Part shown: positions 1 through 9,242 of the stretch, one piece after another
Position numbering within the stretch: the first letter of the stretch is position 1
How the letters are laid out: each line of letters opens with the position of its first letter
NCBI GenBank assembly: GCA_945878975.1
Contig: CAMCUM010000021.1
Span: 1 to 38,570, forward strand
Reading direction: 5' to 3'
DNA from: Legionella genomosp. 1
GTDB lineage: Bacteria > Pseudomonadota > Gammaproteobacteria > Legionellales > Legionellaceae
DNA: 38,570 nucleotides
Translations under genes and position numbers: made by a program
The notes under the pieces: generated by a model
What the model was told of the DNA's origin: nothing
The model's database searches: none
The model's input: the letters and a program-made list of their open reading frames with translations, nothing else

Positions 1-305
1 GGGATCAAGGGTGAGGGGGTATAAAAGCTTGTCGCGTCAGCGACTCATTAGTAAATTTAGAGGTGCTCCATTGCATCATTAAATCAAATGGATAGAATTG
101 TTTTCGCGAAAAAAGTCATCACCCACCCAATTAAACAAGGGAGCGAAAATGATAAATTCAACTTGAAACTGACCGTTTTTGTTTTATTTTAGCTAAAAAG
201 AGACCGATTAACGGACGAACCAGCATTGATCACTTTTTTGCCGATCAATTTAGGTCAAATATAAATTCTTGAATCACGCCGAACATTCATGCTATTCTTT
301 TCGTT
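1..305. other. Non-coding region upstream of lysAC
   Basis: No convincing gene is visible in these 305 bases. They contain short dyads: GTCGC/GCGAC at 31-44, TCCATT/AATGGA at 68-91, the palindrome TTTTCGCGAAAA at 101-112, and ATTGATC/GATCAAT at 225-249. The octamer AGAGGTGC (59-66) and GGGAGCG (139-145) resemble isolated pieces of a lysine riboswitch, but the highly conserved GCCGAAG block is missing, so no riboswitch is called. The 3' end carries the predicted lysAC promoter. Confidence 0.5.
269..298 (+). promoter_or_regulatory. Predicted extended -10 promoter of lysAC
   Basis: TTGAAT (269-274) serves as -35 and TATTCT (293-298) as -10, 18 bp apart, with an extended -10 TG at 290-291. Transcription would begin near 305, which makes the ATG at 324 a more plausible start than the in-frame TTG at 306. 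This comes from pattern matching only. Confidence 0.45.
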
Positions 306-323
306 TTGAAATTTTTAAACATT

Positions 324-2906
324 ATGCGACAAATTATAACTAAATTCGGAGGCACCTCAGTATCCTCTCGAAAAACTTGGGATCATATTCTTGAGATCAC
401 CCAGAAGCATCTGGCTGCAGGTTTACAACCTGTGGTGGTATGCTCTGCGCGCTCGCAAGCCTCCAATCAACTAGAGCAAATGGTAGAAACAGCCGTTTTA
501 AATCAACATCAAAGTTTACAAACCCAGTTTGTGAATGCCATGCTGGATTTGGCGCGTGAACTTGAAGTCGAACCGCGTTTGCTGCATGCCGATATGCAAA
601 AGTTGGATCAATGGCTTACAGGTATCGCGCTCTTACACGAAGCCCCAGCCAAAATTCATGCGCAAGTCTTAAGCTTAGGTGAACTCATGATGACCCGCTT
701 GGGGCACGCGTTTTTAGCGCAGCAGGGTTTGAATTGCTTATGGTTTGACGCACGCGAAGCATTGATCGCTATGCCTTCGCCTGATGATGAAACACAAAGC
801 TACTGCTCTGCCCGGGTTTCGCCTGAGGCAAACCCAGACTTGGCCAAAAAATTGCAGACATCTGGCGCTCAAGTTATTATTACTCAGGGATTTATTGCAG
901 CCAATTCGCAAGGGGAAACAGTTCTATTAGGACGTGGCGGTTCCGATACCTCAGCCGCTTTATTAGCCGCTATTTTAAATGCCACCGTATGTGAAATCTG
1001 GACAGATGTGCCAGGTATTTATACGGCCAATCCGCATCAATTACCCCATGCGCGACTATTGAAAACCCTGAACTATGAAGAAGCGCAAGAAATCGCGTCT
1101 ATGGGCGCCAAAGTCTTGCATCCTTTGAGTATCCCTCCGGTACGCAAAGCCAATATTCCTATGTACGTGAAATACACTTGCATGCCCGAGCATTCTGGCA
1201 CGCATATTTTCACTAAAAGTGATGATGATGCGCCTCCGATTAAATCTATTCAAGTCAAAAACAGTATCACCCTCATCTCCATTGATACAGAGAGCATGTG
1301 GCAGCAAGTTGGCTTTTTAGCTGATCTATTCGCCACATTCAAACACCACCATTTTTCAGTGGATCTCTTAGCAACCTCCGAATCCAATGTGACGTTGTCG
1401 TTAGATAGCCATGGCAAGCCGAAAGCTTATCGTGCCAAATTAGAAGCACTCATAGACGATTTAAACCAATTTGGTCGTGCTAAAATTATCGAACCATGCT
1501 CTGCGATCAGTTTGGTAGGTCATCATATTCGACGTGTATTGCCACAATTGGGATCAACCTTTGAAGTATTTGATGATCAACAAGTCCATCTCATCTCACT
1601 GGCTTCTAATGATTTAAATTTGACCTTTGTAGTCGATGAATCCAAAGCGGAAAAATTATGTCAACGCTTGCATACGTTATTGATCGAATCCAATCCGCAG
1701 AGTTTTTATTATTCCAAAAGTTGGCATGAAGAATTTGGACAACCCGAACCCAAAGCAACGCCCTGGTGGGAAACCCATCGAGCAGGCTTGCTAGCTTTGG
1801 CAGAACACCATTCACCTTGCTACGTTTATGATAAAGAAACAGTCATCAGACAAGCCGATGCGTTATTCGGACTAAAAACCATCTCCACCTTTCTTTATTC
1901 CATGAAAGCCAACCCACACCCCAGTATTATCCGTACTTTAGCGGCCAAAGGCATTGGATTTGAATGTGTGTCGCCGCAAGAATTGGCCATGGTTCTACAA
2001 GTTTGTCCTGAAATTGACAGAAAGCATATTCTCTTTACACCCAATTTTGCATCCAAAGCTGAGTATCAAACTGGGCTAGCAACCGGTTGCTATGTCACGA
2101 TTGATAGTCTGTATCCCTTGGAGCATTGGCCAGAAATTTTCAAAGGGTTTCCTCTGTTTTTACGGATTGATACTGGCACCGGTGCAGGACACCATAAATT
2201 TGTCTGTACCGGCGGCAATGAATCCAAATTTGGCATCGCGCCCAACAACATAGAACGTGCAGCCGAATTGGTGCAAGAACATCAACTCAATGTGGTCGGC
2301 TTGCATGCCCACTCAGGTAGCGGCATTTTATCTCCAGATTTATGGCAAGAAACCGCGGCAATGTTGGCCAATCAAATCAAGCGTTTCCCACACGTCACCT
2401 ATATCAATTTGGGCGGAGGTCTGGGAATTTCTGAAAAACCTGGTCAAAAACCTTTGGATCTGGCTGAATTAGATCGACTCCTGTTAACAGTCAAATCACA
2501 ACACCCAAAACTATCGTTCTGGTTAGAGCCTGGACGCTATTTTGTAGCTGAATCTGGTGTTTTATTAGCCAAAGTAACCCAATGTAAAGAAAAAGGCAAA
2601 GTTCGCTTTGTTGGCATCGAAACAGGCATGAACTCATTGATCAGGCCTATGTTGTATGGTGCCTATCACCCGATTGTGAATTTGACTCGCTTGTATGAAA
2701 AAAATACAGGATTTGCCCATATTGTGGGACCGATTTGCGAATCGGGCGATACCTTAGGCTATGATCGCATTCTGCCAGATACAGTGGAATCGGATGTCAT
2801 CCTCATTGCCAACACCGGCGCATACGGGCATTGCATGAGCTCATCCTATAATTTAAGAGAAGCGGCCCAAGAAATCATCTGGCCACACGATGATCATGCT
2901 CCATGA
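324..2906 (+). CDS. lysAC: Bifunctional aspartate kinase / diaminopimelate decarboxylase (LysC-LysA fusion)
   Basis: This 860-aa fusion carries the first and last enzymes of lysine synthesis: ATP-dependent phosphorylation of aspartate, and PLP-dependent decarboxylation of meso-diaminopimelate to lysine. The N-terminal half (about 1-460) has the kinase signature KFGGTS at residues 7-12 and GRGGSDTSA near 204-212, followed by an ACT-like regulatory region (about 310-455). The C-terminal half (about 480-860) is a group IV decarboxylase with the PLP lysine K528 in YSMKAN, HAHSGSG near 661-667, GGGLG near 697-701, EPGRY, and the CESGD motif with C805. The same fusion is known from Xanthomonadaceae and some other gammaproteobacteria. 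I chose ATG 324 because the kinase signature begins at once and the promoter would leave a TTG 306 start nearly leaderless. No clear Shine-Dalgarno site precedes it. Its end overlaps the next gene by 17 bp. Confidence 0.95.
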   Translation: MRQIITKFGGTSVSSRKTWDHILEITQKHLAAGLQPVVVCSARSQASNQLEQMVETAVLNQHQSLQTQFVNAMLDLARELEVEPRLLHADMQKLDQWLTGIALLHEAPAKIHAQVLSLGELMMTRLGHAFLAQQGLNCLWFDAREALIAMPSPDDETQSYCSARVSPEANPDLAKKLQTSGAQVIITQGFIAANSQGETVLLGRGGSDTSAALLAAILNATVCEIWTDVPGIYTANPHQLPHARLLKTLNYEEAQEIASMGAKVLHPLSIPPVRKANIPMYVKYTCMPEHSGTHIFTKSDDDAPPIKSIQVKNSITLISIDTESMWQQVGFLADLFATFKHHHFSVDLLATSESNVTLSLDSHGKPKAYRAKLEALIDDLNQFGRAKIIEPCSAISLVGHHIRRVLPQLGSTFEVFDDQQVHLISLASNDLNLTFVVDESKAEKLCQRLHTLLIESNPQSFYYSKSWHEEFGQPEPKATPWWETHRAGLLALAEHHSPCYVYDKETVIRQADALFGLKTISTFLYSMKANPHPSIIRTLAAKGIGFECVSPQELAMVLQVCPEIDRKHILFTPNFASKAEYQTGLATGCYVTIDSLYPLEHWPEIFKGFPLFLRIDTGTGAGHHKFVCTGGNESKFGIAPNNIERAAELVQEHQLNVVGLHAHSGSGILSPDLWQETAAMLANQIKRFPHVTYINLGGGLGISEKPGQKPLDLAELDRLLLTVKSQHPKLSFWLEPGRYFVAESGVLLAKVTQCKEKGKVRFVGIETGMNSLIRPMLYGAYHPIVNLTRLYEKNTGFAHIVGPICESGDTLGYDRILPDTVESDVILIANTGAYGHCMSSSYNLREAAQEIIWPHDDHAP

Positions 2907-5900
2907 TCACCCTCAGCGTAGCGCAGCAACCGATCCCGATTGCTCCTATATCGTTGAAGCCCCAGCTGGCTCGGGTAAAACCGAGATATTAACCCAACGG
3001 TTTTTGCGCTTATTAGCACGAGTGCAAGAACCCGAACAAATCATTGCCTTAACCTTTACCCGCAAAGCCGCCAATGAAATGCGCGAACGAGTGTTATCTG
3101 CCTTACGCCACGTGGCGGCCGGGGATGTACCCAACTCTCCGCATCAACAGACTACCTTTCAGTATGCGCAACAAGCCTTGGCTCGCGATCAAAAACAGGG
3201 CTGGCATTTACTACGGCATGGCAGTCGACTCCGCATTATGACCATTGATGCACTCTGTCAAATGCTCGCGCAAGCGATTCCTTTACATAGCCATCATTAC
3301 GCCACTATCACTGAGCAACCACAGATTTTGTATCATCGAGCAGCGCGCATTTATGTCCAAGATGCACAATACGAAGCAGCCTATCAACCCGATCTCAAAA
3401 CTTTATTACAGCATTTGGACAATCGGCAAGATTTATTGATCCCTTTATTTGCTCAGTTATTAACACAACGCGATCAATGGCTGACGCCCCTCTTTCTAGC
3501 CCGTAATCAAAGCAAACAAGATTTTGAACAGGCATTGGCTTGGATGACGCAACATGAGTTGGCACGTTTTTGTCAAACCATTCCTAGTGATTTACAACAT
3601 GAATTATGGACTTTAGTCAATCGCTTAATGACGCATGGTGGATTAGACAACCCGAAATTCAGTGCACTCGAACATTGGGAAAGTTTTACGCAAATCGATG
3701 CCGAACAGGCAGTTGCCTTGGCCAGTTTGTTACTCACTTCAACGCAAACATTGCGAAAGGGCTTTGATCATCATATCGGATTAAAACGCGACCGTTGCCC
3801 AGATCCTCTCTATACACAAATCAAAACGCAGTCCAAACAAATCTGCGAAGCACTCCAAAGTTTACCAGAATTTGAAGCAGCACTGCTGCAGATCAGCCAT
3901 TTGCCGAAAGCTGAGTTTGCTGAACAACAATGGGCAGTACTCCAAGCGGTATTTCGCGTCTTGCCCTTACTGGTGGCGCATTTGTCTTTACAATTTCAAG
4001 ACCAGGGCACCATCGATTTTACCGGCATTGCCCATCAAGCCAAATTAGCTTTGGGCCATGCAGATACACCCAGTGATTTAGCATTGTACTGGGATCACCA
4101 AATTCAACATCTGCTCATTGATGAGTTTCAAGATACCTCTATCCAGCAATTTGAATTGATCACGCATCTCATCCAAGGTTGGGAACCACATGACGGTCGT
4201 ACCCTCTTTATTGTAGGGGATCCGATGCAATCTATTTATCGATTTCGTGCAGCCGAAGTAGGTTTGTTTTTACGCGCCAAGACGCAAGGTATTGGGCCTG
4301 TACGCTTAACCCCTCTCCAACTCTGTGCGAATTTTCGTTCCGCGGTACCGATTGTAGACTGGGTCAATCAACAATTTTCCGGCATTTTCCCCAAAAAAGA
4401 TGATATTGAAACAGGTGCCGTTTCTTTCCACCCAGCCACAGCAATGGTAGCAGAGCATCCAGACAGCTTCATTCGTGCCTTACAATATGCCGATCCCATG
4501 GCGGAGGCGCAAGGCGTGATCGAGATTCTACAAGAAGCATTCCGCGATTATCCGCAAGGAACGATAGCCATTTTGGTCCGCTCTCGCTCGCAATTACGTG
4601 CGATTATCACCCTATTGCGACAAGAGCAGATCCCGTTTCAAGGTGTGGACATTGATTTGCTCGCGCAATTGCCGCATTTACGTGATATTTGGTCATTGAC
4701 CCAAGCTTTTTTGATGCCAGCAAATCGTTTGGCATGGCTCGCCTGGTTACGCAGCCCGTGGGTCGGTTTGGATTTGGCAGATTTACTCGTGATTGCGCAA
4801 TATGGAAAATCCATTTATCAAACTTTGGCACAGAGCCAAGATATACCCGATCTCAGCGCTGAAGGCCGTATACGTGCCCAGTATGTTTATCAGATCTTCC
4901 AAGCAGCTTATTTACGTCGACAACAATTACCTTTGGTCGACATGCTATGCCACATTTTAGAACAATTTCACCAAGAGGCTCTGTTAAGTCCTGCTGAACA
5001 AGAAGACTTAGAACAATACTGGGTGTTACTCACACAATTTACGGTCGATGATCAAATCTTAGACGCTACTTTGTTTCAAGAGCAATTCAATCGCTTGTAT
5101 TCACAAAAAACGACTCAAGCGCGCTTACAGATTATGACCATCCATAAATCCAAGGGCTTGGAATTTGACTGCGTCATTCTGCCAGGCTTAGGCGCCCATC
5201 CCCAACAATCCGATCGCGGGCTCATGCGCTGGTTGAAACTACCACGCCAACAAGATTATGACTTATTTCTAATTTCCCCCATCAAAGCGGTTGCCGATGA
5301 AGCATGCCCTGTTTACGATTATTTAACTCATTTGGATGCGCAAAAATCGTATTACGAATCTCAGCGCCTGCTCTACGTAGCTGCCACACGTGCCAAACAT
5401 CGCTTATATCTCTTAGATAGTCGTAGCGCAGTACGCAAGAAAAGCTTTCGGCATATGCTTGCAACCCAAATCTTTACGACGCCAACTGTTCAGGCTGCCA
5501 CACAGACACCCAATGAGCTCAGCACGCTGCCACTATTACAGCGTTTGCCGCTCTCGTATTATCAAGCACCTCCCCGCACGTCACTCCAAACCGCGCATAA
5601 TGATCCCAGCCTATGTCTATTTCCCCCTTCTCTGCCGCGCTTAATTGGAATTGTGACCCACACGATCTTACAATGGATTTGTACGTATCACCCTAGCATT
5701 TATGCTGAGGTCCCTTGGTCATTGGCCCATCAGCATTTAAAAGGCATGGGTTTTGTTGGACAAGAATTCGATGCCGCTTTGGCCCAAATGCAAAGCCAAA
5801 TTCAAGCATTTTTTCACGATGCGCGTGGGCAATGGATTGCTGAACATCGGCATGATGAACGCAACGAGTTTGAGATCTTAATCGAAAAAAATGCAGCAAC

Positions 5901-6129
5901 ACGGATCATTGATCGCTGTTTCACCGAAACCGGCGTGTTCTGGATCATTGATTTCAAAACAGGACAACCCGATCCACAAGCCATCACTCAGCATCGTGTG
6001 CAATTGGAGCAATACGCAGAATTGTTTCAAAACAAACAAACCCTTCCCATTCGCTGCGGATTGTATTATCTTAGAGACCTTCAATGGATTGAATGGGAAC
6101 CCATCATATGCAAAACACGTTGTATTTAG
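2890..6129 (+). CDS. AddA/RecB-like UvrD-family helicase with C-terminal PD-(D/E)XK nuclease
   Basis: This 1079-aa superfamily 1A DNA helicase-nuclease probably processes double-strand DNA ends for recombination. Visible motifs in order: Walker A APAGSGKT (24-31), motif Ia with TFTRKAANEMRERV, DEFQDT (about 411-416), motif III VGDPMQSIYRFR, motif V IMTIHKSKGLEFD (about residue 750), and motif VI LLYVAATRAKHRLYLL. Near the C-terminus, IIDRCF followed by IIDFKTGQ (about 1020) matches the catalytic core of the RecB/AddA nuclease family. It starts inside the lysAC coding region (ATG 2890 or 2896), so translational coupling is likely. No addB-like or recC/recD-like partner is visible, and the partner may lie elsewhere. 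The assignment to AddA rather than RecB rests on context and length and is tentative. Confidence 0.85.
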   Translation: MIMLHDHPQRSAATDPDCSYIVEAPAGSGKTEILTQRFLRLLARVQEPEQIIALTFTRKAANEMRERVLSALRHVAAGDVPNSPHQQTTFQYAQQALARDQKQGWHLLRHGSRLRIMTIDALCQMLAQAIPLHSHHYATITEQPQILYHRAARIYVQDAQYEAAYQPDLKTLLQHLDNRQDLLIPLFAQLLTQRDQWLTPLFLARNQSKQDFEQALAWMTQHELARFCQTIPSDLQHELWTLVNRLMTHGGLDNPKFSALEHWESFTQIDAEQAVALASLLLTSTQTLRKGFDHHIGLKRDRCPDPLYTQIKTQSKQICEALQSLPEFEAALLQISHLPKAEFAEQQWAVLQAVFRVLPLLVAHLSLQFQDQGTIDFTGIAHQAKLALGHADTPSDLALYWDHQIQHLLIDEFQDTSIQQFELITHLIQGWEPHDGRTLFIVGDPMQSIYRFRAAEVGLFLRAKTQGIGPVRLTPLQLCANFRSAVPIVDWVNQQFSGIFPKKDDIETGAVSFHPATAMVAEHPDSFIRALQYADPMAEAQGVIEILQEAFRDYPQGTIAILVRSRSQLRAIITLLRQEQIPFQGVDIDLLAQLPHLRDIWSLTQAFLMPANRLAWLAWLRSPWVGLDLADLLVIAQYGKSIYQTLAQSQDIPDLSAEGRIRAQYVYQIFQAAYLRRQQLPLVDMLCHILEQFHQEALLSPAEQEDLEQYWVLLTQFTVDDQILDATLFQEQFNRLYSQKTTQARLQIMTIHKSKGLEFDCVILPGLGAHPQQSDRGLMRWLKLPRQQDYDLFLISPIKAVADEACPVYDYLTHLDAQKSYYESQRLLYVAATRAKHRLYLLDSRSAVRKKSFRHMLATQIFTTPTVQAATQTPNELSTLPLLQRLPLSYYQAPPRTSLQTAHNDPSLCLFPPSLPRLIGIVTHTILQWICTYHPSIYAEVPWSLAHQHLKGMGFVGQEFDAALAQMQSQIQAFFHDARGQWIAEHRHDERNEFEILIEKNAATRIIDRCFTETGVFWIIDFKTGQPDPQAITQHRVQLEQYAELFQNKQTLPIRCGLYYLRDLQWIEWEPIICKTRCI

Positions 6130-6455
6130 CCTTAGGATTTTTCGTTTTAGCAATTTTTTTCGGATTCATCGTATTTGTGCAATTACTCTCTGATCGCCCA
6201 AGTTTCAAACCAGCCGTGTTTTTACACGGAATCGTTGCCATACTGGGACTCAGTTGTTTGGGCCTTTACACTTACCAACACGTTGGCACCAAGCCATGGG
6301 TCGGTTTGAGCATCCTCATTCTAGCTGCATTGGGTGGGTTGACGATGTTCAGTTTTGACATCCGTAAAAAACCAGTTCCTAAAGTAATCCTCCTATTGCA
6401 CCCGGTGGCTGCATTGGTGGGTTTGGGACTGTTGGTTTATTATTTGATATATTAA
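6108..6455 (+). CDS. Small four-helix integral membrane protein of unknown function
   Basis: This 115-aa, very hydrophobic protein has four likely membrane segments, at about residues 3-23, 33-53, 62-81 and 92-113. A short positively charged loop (DIRKKPVPK) lies before the last helix. The start at ATG 6108 is preferred over ATG 6093 because the first helix then begins immediately. Either start lies inside the 3' end of the helicase gene, so the two are probably co-expressed. Two histidines fall in or near helices (H39 and H97), but I recognise no family and assign no function. The gene stops 4 bp before the end of the convergent ankyrin gene. Confidence 0.7.
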   Translation: MQNTLYLALGFFVLAIFFGFIVFVQLLSDRPSFKPAVFLHGIVAILGLSCLGLYTYQHVGTKPWVGLSILILAALGGLTMFSFDIRKKPVPKVILLLHPVAALVGLGLLVYYLIY

Positions 6456-6459
6456 TCCA

Positions 6460-7446
6460 TTATCTCCCAAACCCCAGAGTTTTATCTGGGGAATATTGAG
6501 ATAAAACATCCAAAATATCTTGATCCTGAAGCTCAGATGCCATCATCCATGGCGTTTTACCATCGGTATCTCTGGCATTAATCACTTCTGAACTATGATT
6601 GATTTGACAACAATATTTAACCATCTCTTCATCTCCAGCTAAAACAGCATAATGCAGAGGTATGCGCAGCTTATGCCCTTGTAGCTTTGCAACTTCAGGT
6701 ACATGCGTCAAAATAGTTTGCATCGCAAGAGGTTGTTGATTATCAATCGCTGCATGAATAGGTGCTGTGCCGTGGGTATTGCGATTTTTAACCAGCTCAG
6801 GATCTTGTTGCATGGCTTCTTCTAGCAGCTCAATATGACCATAAACCGCCATCAGGTGTAACGCATTTTGGTCGAAACGATCACAATGGTCAATGGTGTT
6901 TGGATCTCGTTGCCACAAATAACGAAAAACTTCCGCTTGGCGTGCCGCAGAGGCCGCACCAGTGCGAGTAGGATCGGTCAAGACGCAGTACAACGGATAT
7001 TGTTGCTGCTTATTTTCTACTGTCACGGATGCACCTAACGTGCATAAAGCTTTACAGCATGCCAAATGTCCCTGAAGTGCCGCCAAATGTAATGCGCTCA
7101 TACCATAGCGATTTTGTGCATTGATCACCGTACTCGGTTCATGTTGGAACTGCTGAATATAGCGGTCATAACCACATAACGCTGCATATTGCAAAGCGGA
7201 TCTATTGTGCAAAGCGGGTATATTAGGAAGATGTGACGTAGCATGAGGCAAAAAATCCTCAGTATACGCACGGATAAACTCCAAATATTTATCAAAAGCA
7301 TGGTCTGAAAACGTATCCCAAGGATAGACGCAATCCTGAGAAATCACTTCTTGGCATATCTGAGCTATGTGCTGTAAACCTTCTAAATTTCTCTGCGCGG
7401 GATCAATGCCATATTGTGTGCAGAATTGTGCCACCTGTTTACTCAT
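6460..7446 (-). CDS. Ankyrin-repeat protein, likely host-directed
   Basis: This 328-aa protein has about seven ankyrin repeats after an N-terminal helical region (1-75). Repeats are recognisable at about 80-110, 113-145, 147-185 (irregular), 190-220, 224-255, 258-290 and 294-320. Hallmark stretches include SALHLAALQGH, NALHLMAVYGH, APIHAAIDNQQ and IPLHYAVLAGDEE. Ankyrin repeats mediate protein-protein contacts and are greatly enriched among translocated proteins of Legionella, Coxiella and Rickettsiales. No signal peptide or membrane helix is visible. The ATG overlaps the stop of the upstream kinase-like gene by 4 bp (ATGA), so the two are translated from one mRNA and may work as a pair. Which host or bacterial protein is bound cannot be read from the sequence. 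Confidence 0.85.
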   Translation of the reverse strand: MSKQVAQFCTQYGIDPAQRNLEGLQHIAQICQEVISQDCVYPWDTFSDHAFDKYLEFIRAYTEDFLPHATSHLPNIPALHNRSALQYAALCGYDRYIQQFQHEPSTVINAQNRYGMSALHLAALQGHLACCKALCTLGASVTVENKQQQYPLYCVLTDPTRTGAASAARQAEVFRYLWQRDPNTIDHCDRFDQNALHLMAVYGHIELLEEAMQQDPELVKNRNTHGTAPIHAAIDNQQPLAMQTILTHVPEVAKLQGHKLRIPLHYAVLAGDEEMVKYCCQINHSSEVINARDTDGKTPWMMASELQDQDILDVLSQYSPDKTLGFGR

Positions 7447-9119
7447 TTTATCTCCAGACTTTGGCCTTTATTTTCATCAAAACCTGCTTTTTTCTGACTA
7501 CCTAACGCTTCTTTATAAATAGTCGACACAGGTCTTGCTTCATACTTTTGAATCACGCGGGTTAAGCGTTGATCCAATCTCTCTAAATCCTGATCTGGAG
7601 TCAACACAGCTTTATAACATTTTAAAACAAATTCATTTCTTTGCTGTCTTTCTTCAAATGATAAATCAAATCCTAAAATCCGTTTCAGATTTTGAGAAAT
7701 TTGTTGATACTGTGCGTATTCTAGATGTTGGGCAAATTTGATATCTAGTAATTTTAAAAATAAATCATCATTGGATATCCTAGCCGTAGGATCCGCTCGC
7801 GTCGCACCTTGAATCAAGGCTTTAAAGGGTCCATCAAAAACAGGATGATTGAAAAATTGATTCGGCAATTCAACATTTTTATAAGAGGCTACCCCCTCTT
7901 TTTTCACAGGAGAAACATATTCTTGATACGCCATAGGTACAAAACATAACAGCGACTCAAATAAATTTTTCCCAATCGTATACACTGCCGCTTTATCAAC
8001 GTCAATGATCTCAGGCGTTTCGGCCAGTAATTCTGGTGCTGATCTACCAATCGAACGGCAAATCGCTTCTTCAAATTCGGCTGTCCCAGTCTCTAGATTA
8101 AAAGTATACATTGCTTTGCAATCGGCTATTTCTGCAACCATACACTGTGTACTGGGATCACGATGCAGTAAAAGATTATCGCCTTTACCATCCGTCCATG
8201 TCCTACCTAACAAATGCATTTTTTTATAAATCATAATCTGTGCCAATGCCACATCAATTGCAAGATTTTGTTGTGCTACACTATCTGCTTCTACAGGTAA
8301 ATCATGCAATGTAGAACCTTCGTTGTAATCCATAACGGTCAATCTGCGCATCATCGATTGATTCGTTCCTGGGTCGATAAAGACAGCTCGGCGATCTGAC
8401 CATTCAGGAACTAAAAAACTGGGTTCATTTTCTTTCTCACTCAGTAAAGCACGTAGTTCACGTTCATTTTTTTTAGGAGTATTCAAACGATTTTCAAGTT
8501 TCAGTACAATTCTCTGCTGTCGTAAACGATGAGTAAAAACAAAATTTTTGGAATTAACACCACCTATACACTCTACGTCATGTTGGATTAAAAAATTTTG
8601 ATACGCCACATTCAGTGGGGCAATTTTTGTCAATTGTGGATGAATCCGATTAGATGCTCTAGATGCTAAAACTTGCATAATCTGTACAATCTCATCCATA
8701 GCCATCCCGTCAAGCACATCTGACAATTCTTGACCAGAATCTGGTTCAAGAATTGCGCTCATTTGGTCATCCGATCCTAGGCGTAAACGAGTACGTTGCT
8801 GGTATAGTGATTGGTGCAAAGCTGTATAGACAAAAGATTGATAATCCGGTGAAAAAAAAGTAGAACAAAAACTAATCTGATCATCACTATAGGCATCGTC
8901 TAAACGTTGTTGTGTTGCTTCCAATTGTTTTAATTTTGCAATACGGTCTGTGTGTTTACTTACTTGATTATACTCATTAATCAAATCATTTAGTTGATGA
9001 ATATCTTCATTTATACGACTCAAAAGCCCCGCGCCGCGTGCATGAAGTTTCTTTACTGCAGCGTGAATAAGTGGCAAAGGTTCTATAAAAAAAGAGTGTT
9101 CATTTTCTAAATGTGGCAT
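7443..9119 (-). CDS. Divergent Ser/Thr protein kinase-like protein, candidate effector
   Basis: This 558-aa protein has no recognised simple homologue, but a kinase fold can be traced. A VLKLE strand with K207 fits the ATP-binding lysine. WTDGKGDN (308-315) fits the catalytic loop with D310, K312 and N315. IADCK puts D333 in the place of the DFG aspartate. SAPELL (360-365) matches the APE motif, AVYTIGKNLFESL (378-390) matches subdomain IX, and RADPTARIS (441-449) with R447 matches subdomain XI. The loop lacks the usual H-R/G before the aspartate, and the glycine of DFG is absent. Residues 1-190 and 460-558 are helical extensions. It is translationally coupled to the ankyrin gene downstream. 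Eukaryote-like kinases of this kind occur among Dot/Icm effectors (LegK group). Activity and substrate are unknown. Confidence 0.7.
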   Translation of the reverse strand: MPHLENEHSFFIEPLPLIHAAVKKLHARGAGLLSRINEDIHQLNDLINEYNQVSKHTDRIAKLKQLEATQQRLDDAYSDDQISFCSTFFSPDYQSFVYTALHQSLYQQRTRLRLGSDDQMSAILEPDSGQELSDVLDGMAMDEIVQIMQVLASRASNRIHPQLTKIAPLNVAYQNFLIQHDVECIGGVNSKNFVFTHRLRQQRIVLKLENRLNTPKKNERELRALLSEKENEPSFLVPEWSDRRAVFIDPGTNQSMMRRLTVMDYNEGSTLHDLPVEADSVAQQNLAIDVALAQIMIYKKMHLLGRTWTDGKGDNLLLHRDPSTQCMVAEIADCKAMYTFNLETGTAEFEEAICRSIGRSAPELLAETPEIIDVDKAAVYTIGKNLFESLLCFVPMAYQEYVSPVKKEGVASYKNVELPNQFFNHPVFDGPFKALIQGATRADPTARISNDDLFLKLLDIKFAQHLEYAQYQQISQNLKRILGFDLSFEERQQRNEFVLKCYKAVLTPDQDLERLDQRLTRVIQKYEARPVSTIYKEALGSQKKAGFDENKGQSLEIK

Positions 9120-9155
9120 CTTTCTCTTGCAACTTTGTGAAGAGGTATATGTAAA

Positions 9156-9183
9156 AGATTAGCTCGTTTGTTGGAATTAGCAA
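9156..9183 (-). promoter_or_regulatory. Possible promoter of the kinase-ankyrin operon
   Basis: On the minus strand, TTGCTA (9183-9178) and TAATCT (9161-9156) are spaced 16 bp, about 37 bp upstream of the ATG at 9119. The start is preceded by a modest purine-rich site (AAGAGA). This is a weak call from consensus matching alone. Confidence 0.3.
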
Positions 9184-9242
9184 ATGGCGTAGATTGCGAT
9201 TTACCATCATTCCAAACTAGGTTTATTGTAGTAGTTTCTATT

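Noticed and set aside
306-323. TTG start at 306 for lysAC adding six residues
   Set aside because: The predicted promoter would leave almost no leader, and the kinase signature starts right after ATG 324.
6472-6491. CCCCAGA/TCTGGGG hairpin as terminator of the lysAC unit
   Set aside because: It lies inside the ankyrin coding end and is not followed by a T tract; kept only as a possible weak structure.
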